From: Rhodeus uyekii
Lineage: Eukaryota > Chordata > Actinopteri > Cypriniformes > Acheilognathidae
Direction of reading: 5' to 3'
Assembly (NCBI GenBank): GCA_037043235.1
Contig: JAWRVZ010000491.1
Location: forward strand, 124,001-188,000
Length of the DNA: 64,000 nucleotides
Shown here: piece by piece, positions 31,969 to 42,534 of the stretch
Layout of the letters: every line of letters starts with the position of its first letter
Position numbering within the stretch: the stretch's first letter is position 1
Made by a program: the position numbers and the translations under genes
Notes under the pieces: generated by a model
The model's database searches: none
Told to the model about the DNA's origin: nothing
The model's input: the letters and a program-made list of their open reading frames with translations, nothing else

Positions 31969-34900
31969 TTACCTTTTATAACATGAAGATGCAGCTATTT
32001 TGTTTTTAATCCAACTCCCATCTATTTGGTTGGATGCAAAAAAATTATTTGCAAGACCTGGTAGGTCCTTGAGGTAGACACAGGTTGAATGTATGTCTGT
32101 GCATTTGATAAGTTCAACCGAGTCAATCCCTCTTTCTTTTAAAATGCTTTTTGCCGTTATCCCTGATTCTCTGTCTTTGCTGATGTCATTACTTGTTGTT
32201 TTCATAACATCAATGAAGGCATGACCCTCTCCTTGCGCATTGCCTACGTCTATAAATGATCGTACCAATGCTATAGACCCATGTTTGGTTTGAACTGCAT
32301 GGTTGATTCTTTTAGATAAAGATTTAGCTCCTTTTGAATGAATTCGCTTGCCATTAACCACAGCCCTAGAATAAAAACTGAAAGCTTTATTTGCACTAAA
32401 ACCTGACTCTTGAAGGATATGAGACTCTCTTGGGGTTGGCTGTCGTACATGTGGGCATCCAAGAAACATCACGCTAGAACTACCAATACACTTTGTTACA
32501 ATATTGGTGCCTCCCAACATTTTTTCAACAAAGCTTTTGCTTTGCCGTGTTTGTTCATCATTGAATACAGCAGCAATGAGTCGTGGAACATGTTGGTAAA
32601 GGTTAAACATGTTAACAATTTGTTCTGCTACAGCTTGTGTGCCATGAAAAAGTTTCTGAAGGTGTCCATTCTGGGACTCATATAAGAATGCACTGTGACT
32701 CCATAAAGGACCCCAATTTTTCACAGATGCTGCTGCATGTACAAGTATGTGGACATTATAAGACACATGACACTTTCCATACTGAGACTCAAAATGGCCC
32801 ACAAATGCTTTTAAAAGGCCATCAGCTTTGTCAATGTCGTGGGGGGAAATTGAATCTTGAAGGAGAATGTATGTAGCCTGTACTAGAAGTAGTAAATGGT
32901 CAAGATATTGTCTGGGTAAAATGCCGAACAAACAGGGAAGGCTGTAAAATAAGAGAAAGTGTCTGTATTCCGAAGCTTTCCAATATTTACGCAAAGAAAT
33001 TGAACGGGGTGGTCTTGTTATACTTGTAGGTGGTTTAATGGCAAGTAACCTTCTTTCAATCTGCTCGTTTTCTCTTCCAATGTACCAAGGCTCTGTATGG
33101 TATTTGGAGTCAAACCATAGGGTAGTCAGCTGGCGACAAACACCAAGTAATATGCCATGCATGTAATCATATGCAAATCCAGAAACCATATTAAAAAACA
33201 TCAGCAGCATTAGAGGAGATGGACCTTTTACGCCATTTATGCATGTTCCAGAACCAACAGCTTGCTGAGCATCTTCAGTGTGTTTTCTGTGTGATCTCAG
33301 CTCCGGCCCTGTTGACTGCAAAGGATACACCCTAGTAAACCCATTACCCTTTTCTACAACTTCACCCTTTTGATAACACCAGTTACAACCATGCTCTCCA
33401 TTAAATTGTTTGACATTCTGTACAGCACAACGAGCCACTGAATCACAAATGCAAAGCAAACTGTATACATGGACTACTGTTTTTTCACCTTCTGAAATAT
33501 TCAACAATTTTGGGTCATTTAGTGCATCAATCGATTTGTACATAGTGCCATCAAATATGTCTTCAACATTTTGTGAGTTGCGCTTTATCCTTGACCATTT
33601 GTAATTCAAAGACTGACAAAAATCTGTATCTTGAAATTTACCTCTTAATTGATCTGAAATAGATAACTTGATAAAGACAGAGCCAGATTTGATTAAGTTT
33701 TCCATGTCCCCTGGGGTACCATTGCATGAAGCACAATGGGTGGGGATTTCACTACCAAAGAAATGTTGGCAGGATGGGCAAATATACTGGACTTCAAAAG
33801 TGTCACAGTGAAAAGATTTCATGAACTTGTATAAGCTATCTGGAACACCATTGGTGGAATCAGGACAGTGGAGATTGATAAGATCTAACAAGTCACTCAA
33901 AGCCACTTTGGATGTTGTATGCCTGATTTTTTCCTCATTGGCACACTCCTCTCTTTCTTCTGTGCTTCCCTCACAAACTGCACTGTGGTTTCTGACAATC
34001 TAGAAAGTAAATATTGCACTAATTACAAGCTGACACATAAAGAACTGTGAGCTTTAAAAAAAAAGCATGAGGCTATAGACTAGATACATATTCTAAACTT
34101 TATTCTCACATGAGTCTGTGGAAAGTTCTCATCAGCTGTGCTAAAAACATCACCCTCGTCATCAGCAGAAAAGCCTTCCTGTCAGAAATTGTGCATTTAT
34201 TGCACATTAAAACAAAATCCATATGAACACCGATATTTACAAATGTATGCAAAAAGCATTGGATTAAAAACAATATCAGAAATCCATTCTCACATCAGCA
34301 TCTGAAAAGTTTCCATCAGCATCGCTGACGACCTCATTCTCTTCATCAGTAGAAAAGTTTCCCTGTGAGACATGTACAGGTACTTGGACCACTAGTTTTA
34401 TGCATGTACTTAAATTTTGTAAATGTTCTGGCTGATAAAGGATCAAAGAATTGCCAACCTTATGACAACAAGGAAGCACAATTCTAAAGAAGATTAACTT
34501 TGAAAAATAAAAAAAATAAAAAAGCCTATTCTCACATGAGCATCAGGGCAGTTCCTGTCAGATTTGCTGATATTGTCACCACTGTTATCATTGGAAATGT
34601 TTTCCTATAAGTATGAAATTATAAACATACAGGAGCATGTTAGACATGGTTTCTTGACTACAACAAATGGCCATGAATTTATCACTGAAAATGTTTTTTA
34701 GGCCAACATTAAAACCTGAAATACTTCAACTATATCGGGAATAAGCCATGTCTTGTATGATCTTCTCTTTTTTTGCTCCTGAAGAAGAAAAAAGAGCAGA
34801 TTTCTTGCTTATTTGATTAATGTAAGTCAATATGCAATTGTACAATAAGAAACAAATTGCCTAAAATACAGTTATTTGCATTCAGCAACCTATTATATTC

Positions 34901-34971
34901 TGTGTCCATCACCTTTTTGTAGCTGCGGGAACAGGTAATGCCTCTTCATTTAAGTACACTTTATACTCCAT
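31969..34971 (-). CDS. TNP2-like (CACTA/EnSpm-type) transposase gene
   Basis: The main exon 31969-33999 follows acceptor tttctag and encodes 676 residues to a TAA. Numbered from position 33906 it has a CxxC..CxxC pair (C43, C46, C58, C61). It then has FDG (D119), CICDSVARCAVQNVKQFNGE (D155) and HGCNWC, and later FAYDYMHGILLGVCRQLTTL (D247). These look like the TNP2 transposase family that moves CACTA elements; the aspartates are candidate catalytic residues. Upstream exons join in phase: 34110-34178, 34294-34362, 34536-34604 (69 nt each) and 34716-34778 (KKRRSYKTWLIPDIVEVFQ). A possible first exon (34913-34971, MEYKVYLNEEALPVPAATK) has a donor one phase off. The frame is open, so the gene may be recent. 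It faces away from the BEN gene. Confidence 0.75.
34110..34604 (-). repeat. three 69-nt cassette exons
   Basis: 34536-34604, 34294-34362 and 34110-34178 are each exactly 69 nt (23 codons, phase 0), preceded by AG and followed by gtgaga. They read ENISNDNSGDNISKSDRNC.., GNFSTDEENEVVSDADGNF.. and EGFSADDEGDVFSTADENF... The shared acidic pattern and equal length show exon duplication. They would give the transposase an acidic, Ser/Asp-rich linker of variable length. Confidence 0.75.
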
Positions 34972-35402
34972 ATCCTTCAAAAAGAAACACGTTAGTGTTA
35001 TTTCTTTGTAAATATAATAAAGAATATATTTTTTGCATTACCCGAATAGCTTAATCCAAATGAGAACATTTCCTAAAAATGACTACAATAACGAATCTGG
35101 GTATTGATGAAATTGACTTAGTTAATTGGAAGACATTTTATTTTAGAAGGATATTTTTTTTAAGAAAATAAAAGTTTGGTCGTAATAGTCTTAGTGTTGT
35201 CTTTCACCCTGAAAAAGAAGCTCGTGTAATTTACATAAAGAACCGTAAATTTATCTTTTCACTGAGGTGACGTGTTTCATTGACGCTCACTTGCTTCGCG
35301 CAGCCGATTCACGTGACATCATTGCACGTCATTCATCAACTGTCACTTTGTATCGTGAAGGTAAGTCCGCCTTTTATTATATAATTATATCGTTATAATG
35401 CT
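34972..35402. promoter_or_regulatory. 5' flank of the transposase gene
   Basis: Non-coding sequence between the transposase start and the LINE insertion. With 39025-39585 on the far side of the LINE it formed the shared divergent upstream region of the transposase and BEN genes before the LINE landed. A GC-richer patch with 'gattcacgtgacatcattgcacgtcattc' type words lies at 35305-35335. No promoter element is proven. Confidence 0.35.
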
Positions 35403-38400
35403 TTAAGTCAAGTCAAGTCAAGTCACCTTTATTTATATAGCGCTTTTTACAATGTAGATTGTTTCAAAGCAGCTTTACAGGAAAAACAATATAAACAAAG
35501 TTTTTTTGGCTGAACAGAAGCCCCAAAAGAGCAGGCGAATCAATACAATTGATGAATTTTAAGTGTTAAGTTTCCCCAACTGAGAAAGCCATAGGCGACA
35601 GCGGCAAGGAACCAAAACTCCGGCAGGTGACGTAACGAATGAAGAATAGAATGGAGAAAAAACCTTGGGAGAAACCAGGCTCAGTTGGGGGACCAGTTCT
35701 CCTCTGGCCAACAGCCAAACAGTGCATGATTATTATACAACAATTCAAGTCCAATATGAAGTCCAATTTGGTCCGGTTAGAGATGGGTTCATGATCGTCA
35801 CAGGGGAGGGTCTAGTAGAGTCACGGTCTCCGCAGACACTTCAGGGCAGTGCTGTGCTCGTGTCCAGGTGCAGGTCCTTCATCTGATCTGGATACGGCCC
35901 GGATCGAGCTGACCACGATAACCTCGGAATAAACAGAGACCAATATCAGCGTAGATGCCATTCTTCTTCTGATGTATCGAGTACATCAGGTGTTATGGGA
36001 ATGTTCCCGGTTCCGGCTTATCTAAATTATGCAGCCTAACAATCATTTTAAATGATTTGGATTAAAAATGTATGTATAATGTGTTATGTGTATGCCAGGT
36101 TGAAGAGATGTGTTTTTAGTCTACATTTAAACTGACAGAGTGTGTCTGCTTCCCGAACTGTAATAGGAAGACTGTTCCAGAGTTTAGGAGCTAAATAGGA
36201 AAAGGATCGACCGCCAGCAGTTGACTTTGATATTCTAGGTATTATAAGCTGGTCAGTATTTTGGGATCGCAATAGACGTGAAGGACTATAATGTGTTAAG
36301 AGATCGTTCAAGTACTGTGGAGGTAAACCATTTAATGCTTTGTAAGCAATTAGCAAGATTTTAAAATGTATTCTGTGTTTAATAGGAAGCCAGTGCAGGT
36401 TTGACAGAACTGGGCTAATATGCTCATACTTCCTGGTTCTAGTAAGAACTCGAGCTGCTGCATTTTGGACCAGCTGGAATTTGTTTATTAAGCGTGCAGG
36501 GCAACCACCTAGTAAAGCATTACAATAATCTAGCCTTGAACTCATGAACGCATGAACTAACTTTTCCGCATTTGTCTTAGATAGCATATGTCGCAATTTA
36601 GATATATTTTTTAAGACGGAAGAACGCCGTTTTACAGATGCTAGAAACATGGCTTTCAAATGAAAGATTGGTATCAAAGAGCACACCCAGGTTTCTAACT
36701 GACGACGAAGACTTGACAGAGCAGCCATCGAGTGTTAGGCAGTAGTCTAGATTATTATGTGCTGAACTTTTTGGTCTAATAATTAGAATCTCTGTTTTTT
36801 CAGAATTAAGCAGTAGAAAGTTATTAGTCATCCAATTTTTTATATCAGTTATGCATTCTGTTAATTTAGTGAATTTGTTCGTTTCATCAGGATGAGAAGA
36901 AATATAGAGCTGAGTATCATCAGCGTAACAATGAAAGCTAATGCCATGCTTCCTAATAACTGCACCCAAAGGAAGCATGTACAGGGTGAAAAGCAATGGT
37001 CCTAGTACTGAACCTTGAGGAACTCCATACTGAACCCGTGACCGATATGACATCTCCTCATTTACTGCTACAAACTGATAACGGTCAGATAAGTATGACT
37101 TGAACCAGGCTAATGCAACTCCACTAATGCCAACATAATTTTCAAGTCTATTCAGAAGGATTTTGTGGTCAATTGTATCGAATGCAGCACTAAGGTCCAG
37201 TAACACTAACAGAGAGATACAACCACGATCGGATGATAAGAGCAAATCATTTGTAACTCTAATGAGAGCAGTCTCAGTACTATGATATGGTCTAAATCCT
37301 GACTGGAAATCCTCGTAGATGCTGTTTCTTTCTAGAAAGGAACATAGTTGTGAAGATATTGCCTTTTCTAGAATCTTTGACAAGAAAGGTAGATTCGATA
37401 TCGGCCTGTAATTAACTAATTCTGTAGGATCAAGTTGTGTTTTTTTAATAAGCGGTTTAATTACAGCCAGCTTAAAGGTTTTTGGTACGTATCCTAATGA
37501 CAAAGAAGAATTAATTATATTAAGAATAGGATCTATGATTTCTGGAAGCATCTCTTTCAGTAGCTTAGTTGGTATTGGGTCTAGCATACATGTTGTTGAT
37601 TTTGATGATTTAACGAGTTTAGACAATTCTTCCTCCCCAATAGCAATGAAGGAGTGGAATTTTTCTTCAGGGACACTAAAATTTACTGTATTTTGTGATA
37701 TTGAAGTAGACGGTTGCATGGTTATAATTTTCTCTCTAATATTATGAATTTTGCAAGTAAAGAAGTCCATGAAGTCATTAGTGCTGTGCTGATTTAAAGC
37801 ATCTGGGGTTGAGGCTTTATTTCTTGTTAATTTAGTCACTGTATCAAATAAATACCTAGGGTTGTATTTGTTTTCTTCTAAGAGGGTAGAAAAGTAAGTA
37901 GATCTAGCTGATCTTAAGGCCTTTCTGAATGCAATAGAGCTGTCTTTCCATGAAATGCGAAAAACCTCTAGCTTAGTTTTTTTCCAGCTGCGCTCCATTT
38001 TTCTGGCTGCTCTCTTGAGGGCCCGGGTGTGCTCGTTGTACCACGGTGTTGGACTATTTTCTTTAATCTTCTTTAAGCGTAACGGAGCAACAGTGTCTAA
38101 AGTGCTGGAAAAGAGAGAGTTTATAGTTTCTGTTGCAACATCAAGTTCTTCTAGGCTATCTGGGATGTTAAGTAGATGAAATTGATAAGGAAGATTATTT
38201 ATAAAGCTATCTTTTGTGTTAGAAGTGATAGTTCTACTATATTTATAACAGGGAGTTAGTTTTTCGACTTTGGCTAAAGGTAATCTACACGCAACTAAGT
38301 AATGATCTGAGATGTCATCGCTCTGCTGCAGAATTTGAACAGTATCAACATTGATCCCATATGACAATATTAGATCTAAAGTATGATTACGGGAATGAGT

Positions 38401-39024
38401 GGGTCCTGATACATGTTGTGTAACTCCAATAGAGTTTAAAATGTCTCTAAATGCCAATCCCAATGCGTCTTTTTCATTATCTACATGGATATTAAAATCA
38501 CCGACAATTATGACTTTATCTGAGGACATTACTAATTCTGAGAGAAAATCAGCAAATTCTTTGATAAAGTCTGTATGGTGCCCTGGTGGCCTATATAGAA
38601 TAGCCAGCACAAAAGTTAAACAGGAATTATTACTGGCACTAGATAATTTTACATTGAGGACCATCACTTCAAAAGAATTATATTTCAAATTAGACCTTTG
38701 AGCAGTACTGATCGTGTTACTATAAATTACAGCAACACCTCCTCCTTTACCTTTCAGACGAGGCTCATGTTTATAACAGTAATCTTGAGGGGTGGACTCA
38801 TTTAAAGTGATATAATCGTCTGGTTTTAGCCAAGTTTCTGTCAAACACAGCACATCTAGTTTATGATCTGTAATCATATCATTTACAATAAGTGCTTTTG
38901 AGGAAAGGGATCGTATATTCAGTAACCCAAGCTTTATCATTTGTTCATTTATGTTATATCCGTTCTTAGTTGTTTGTAAATCAATTAAATTTTTACTCAT
39001 CATTAGCGCCGACGTGAATAACAA
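35403..39024 (-). mobile_element. L2-clade LINE, near full-length, one frameshift
   Basis: ORF2 starts around 39024 with an endonuclease (LGLLNIRSLSSKALIVNDMI; LCLTETWL; VGDFNIHVD). Reverse transcriptase follows (NYRPISNLPFLSKILEKAI, LLDLSAAFDTIDH, GVPQGSVLGPLLF, HCYADDTQLYIS with YADD near residue 700). The frame stops at 36598 and resumes in the next frame as NISKLRHMLSKTNAEKLVHA to a stop at 36084. One extra A in an A6 run near 36606-36611 accounts for it. The 3' UTR carries 'tttatatagcgctttttac' and ends in TGACT repeats (35403-35424), as L2/CR1 elements do instead of poly-A. The 5' end was not located, and no ORF1 is seen. It sits between the divergent transposase and BEN genes. Confidence 0.85.
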
Positions 39025-39458
39025 TTTAAATTAAATTACTATTTTGTTATACATTTCTAAAATAATGTGTATTTGTAACACTAAAACATATGAAGATATT
39101 TTTCTTTTCTTTCTTTTTTCTTTTTTTGCTGTCGATACATTACAGGCCAGTATTATATTATAGCCTATAACTACCATATACCGCCTACATCAAAACTTTT
39201 TTTAATAAATGACTATAAAAAGTAAGCCGTAACTATTGCTAACAAAAAACATTTTTTTTTTGCTAATAATTGATATCATTGTACCTTTTTGTTACCTTAG
39301 ATTAGAAATTATCTGCACCGGACGAGACCGTGAGTCGCTGGCTGGCCTGGTTGCGTTAAGGTAACACTGTTGTCATGGATACAATCAGCTGAAGGCAACA
39401 GATGAATGTGAATGAGATGAAAGGAGACTTTTTAGAGTTTTGTACACCTTTGGATTAA

Positions 39459-39501
<43 letters not shown>

Positions 39502-39585
39502 TTTATTAATGAATAAATGTATTCATGTTTGTTCAATTGTATGTAAATATGTATGCATTTAATTAATTATTTATTTATTTAGAAA
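39025..39585. promoter_or_regulatory. 5' flank of the BEN gene, with (TA)n
   Basis: It contains a (TA)n tract at 39463-39497 and no coding sequence. The part next to 39024 may still be LINE 5' UTR. Confidence 0.35.
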
Positions 39586-41139
39586 ATGAGCAAAACATGG
39601 GTTCTGGTGCAATGGAGGGAGGAGCCTCCCACCTATGATATTGTCTCTAAAAAGGACATACTAAAAAAAAAGTTTGAACCTGGAGATGTTGTGGATGTGG
39701 CTTATGAAGAGGAAAGTTCCCCAGCCACAGTTATAGATATTGATGGTAAAAGTTCAGCAAACAAGACTTAATCATGATATAGAAGATATGTATTTCATAA
39801 TTTATTTGTGTCCCTTCAGAGAGCAAAGATACCCTCAGGGGGAGGATGTTTAGGCTAGAGGGGAAAAAAAGAATCAGCCATGTTTGCAAAATGATGCAAA
39901 AAGAGTAGCAAAGAAAAAAAAAACGTACACTCCAACTCAGTCCCCATCTCACTCCAAAACGTCCTCATCTGATCAAGAGCCTCCAGTCAAACATCAAGTA
40001 ATACCTACATCTTTTAAATGGCTACTCTTATTTTTCATTATGCTTATTTAAATAACAAATATTAATGACACCGATATGACACTAATATTGTGTGTCCATC
40101 TTTAGCTCATCCACCGAAAGGACAGTATGTTAATGCAAGAGATTAACAGCATGGAGAGTCAAGCTGAAGAGCATTCAAGCCGAGAAACTCAACTTGAGAG
40201 AGAAATTCTCAAATTAAAAAAAGAAAATGAGAATCTAAGAGCACTTAATATAGCTCTGCAACAAGGTATTTTTTTCTTCATGTATTTCTGTCTATTCATT
40301 TATCAGTCAGTGTGGTTGTCTGTTAGTAATCATTTATTTTGTATTTTTTAAGAAATTCTTCCAATGCTCAAGTGCAGCATGAACCAGGACACTCGTCTTG
40401 TTGCTCAACAACCACAAGATTCAAGTCAGAAGAATCCCCCTGAAAAGGTGAATACAAATATATTAGTTTGTTTATTTAGCCTATATTCACGTAAAGTGTT
40501 GTGCAGAAGTTGTAGAAGGCATGTTAACTTCTTCATGTTTCATTTTACTTTTGTAACAAAATACACATTTGATATGATCACCCCCTTGACTATAAAACAG
40601 CTGGCACACTAAACCAAAATATATCACTTTTTTGTTGAAGAATCTAACAAGCCTAACACTTTTGCACAGTATGTAGTCAAAGTTATATGCTTTTAGATAC
40701 AGTGTCCCTAACTTTTTTTCTTGACAGACACAGGGGCTAGGAATTAGTTCAGCTGTACTGACAAGTTGTGGACGGGGGGGCACATCATGTTCTGCCATGG
40801 TGAAAGATCTGGCAGTGGCAGTGTTTGGGAGAGAGACACTGGCCACACATGGGCTGTCTGGAAGGGCTGGCAATGCTAACACAGGCACTTTGGCAAAGCC
40901 AGCTCTTGACCAGGACAAAGTTGTAATGATCCTAGGTGAGAAAAATATCCTGCTTTTTTCTTTACGCAAACATGATGTTGCAGTTATAGTGCAAAATTGT
41001 AATAATGTTATCACATATGATAAGTGGAATTGCATTTACAGACACAGTACAAAAAAAGTTCCCAGATGTTCCAAAAAAGTTCATCAGGGCAGCACTAAGA
41101 GAAAAGTTAAATGATGAGCACAAGTCACGAGTAAGGTAA
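39586..41139 (+). CDS. BEN-domain protein of the transposon (multi-exon)
   Basis: Exons: 39586-39745 (ATG, MSKTWVLVQWREEPPTYDIV), 39820-39987, 40105-40265 (LIHRKDSMLMQEINSMESQA..LEREILKLKKENENLRALN, a leucine-zipper coiled coil), 40353-40447, 40727-40934 and 41041-41139. The last two read LAVAVFGRETLATHGLSGRA.. and ..VQKKFPDVPKKFIRAALREK, the pattern of BEN domains, which bind DNA or chromatin proteins. Exon 2 needs a frame change inside its GGGGAAAAAAA run (39859-39869) to continue as AKRVAKKKKTYTPTQSPSHS. The end is a TAA at 41137, or alternatively a donor gtaagg at 41131 leading into the minisatellite. Divergent to the TNP2-like transposase, so probably its accessory DNA-binding protein. 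The frameshift suggests decay or a base error. Confidence 0.7.
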
Positions 41140-41154
41140 TAATACACACAACAC

Positions 41155-41155
41155 A

Positions 41156-41195
<40 letters not shown>

Positions 41196-41208
41196 ACACA
41201 CCCTCATG

Positions 41209-41272
<64 letters not shown>

Positions 41273-41378
41273 CATGCTCTCTCTCTCTCACACACACACA
41301 CACATGCTCATGCTCTCTCTCACACACACACACACACGCTCATGCTCTCTCTCTCTCACACACACACACATGCTCATG

Positions 41379-41409
<31 letters not shown>

Positions 41410-41486
41410 CCTCATGCTCTCTCACACACACACACACACACACACGCTCATGCTCTCTCTCTCTCACACACACACACACGCTCATG

Positions 41487-41536
<50 letters not shown>

Positions 41537-41542
41537 CTCATG

Positions 41543-41581
<39 letters not shown>

Positions 41582-41624
41582 GCTCATGCTCTCTCTCTCT
41601 CACACACACACACACACGCTCATG

Positions 41625-41659
<35 letters not shown>

Positions 41660-41666
41660 GCTCATG

Positions 41667-41703
<37 letters not shown>

Positions 41704-41710
41704 GCTCATG

Positions 41711-41747
<37 letters not shown>

Positions 41748-41860
41748 GCTCATGCTCTCTCTCTCTCACACACACACACATGCTCATGCTCTCTCTCTCT
41801 CACACACACACACAAACAAACATGCTCATGCTCTCTCACACACACACACACACGCTCATG

Positions 41861-41897
<37 letters not shown>

Positions 41898-42058
41898 GCT
41901 CATGCTCTCTCTCTCTCACACACACACACACACGCTCATGCTCTCTCTCTCTCACACACACACGCTCATGCTCTCTCTCTCTCTCACACACACACGCTCA
42001 TGCTCTCTCTCTCTCACACACACGCTCATGCTCTCTCTCTCTCACACACACGCTCACG

Positions 42059-42108
<50 letters not shown>

Positions 42109-42225
42109 CATGCTCTCTCTCTCTCACACACACACACGCTCATGCTCTCTCTCTCTCACACACACACACACACGCTCATGCTCTCTCTCTCTCACACACA
42201 CACACACATGCTCATGCTCTCTCAA
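41155..42225. repeat. compound minisatellite (CA)n cgctcatg (CT)n
   Basis: About 1.07 kb of roughly 30 units, each (CA)n + cgctcatg or tgctcatg + (CT)n, with lengths varying unit by unit. It starts with a pure CT tract. It lies between the last BEN exon and the 3' end of the I-clade LINE. Long open frames (over 300 codons) cross it in all three plus-strand frames because neither CA nor CT repeats contain stops. They are not genes. Confidence 0.95.
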
Positions 42226-42495
42226 TTCAATTTCAATTTCAAAAGCTTTATTGGCATGACAAAACAGATACATTTTGTATTGCCAAAGCATTAAGACAGA
42301 AAATGGAACACATGAACATGGAACAGTATATGAGAAAGAATAAAAATAAAGAATAGAAATTAAATAAATAATAAGATAAAATAAAAATTCTCTTAAGTAA
42401 ATAAAATGATTTTAAAGTTAAATTAGGACAAAATAAATTTATATATACACACATGTCTAAATATATATGTATTATACACACGCAAAGCATTATGA

Positions 42496-42534
<39 letters not shown>

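Noticed and set aside
36084..36728. Separate 214-codon gene on minus
   Set aside because: It is the C-terminal part of the L2 LINE ORF2, separated by a one-base frameshift.
37535..38701. Plus-strand frames inside the L2 and I-clade LINEs (also 42500-45507)
   Set aside because: Antisense shadows of ORF2; no independent motif.
41206..42356. Open frames of 305-362 codons rich in His/Thr/Leu/Ser
   Set aside because: They are translations of CA/CT simple repeats; all three plus-strand frames are open because the repeats contain no stop words. No domain, no splice context.
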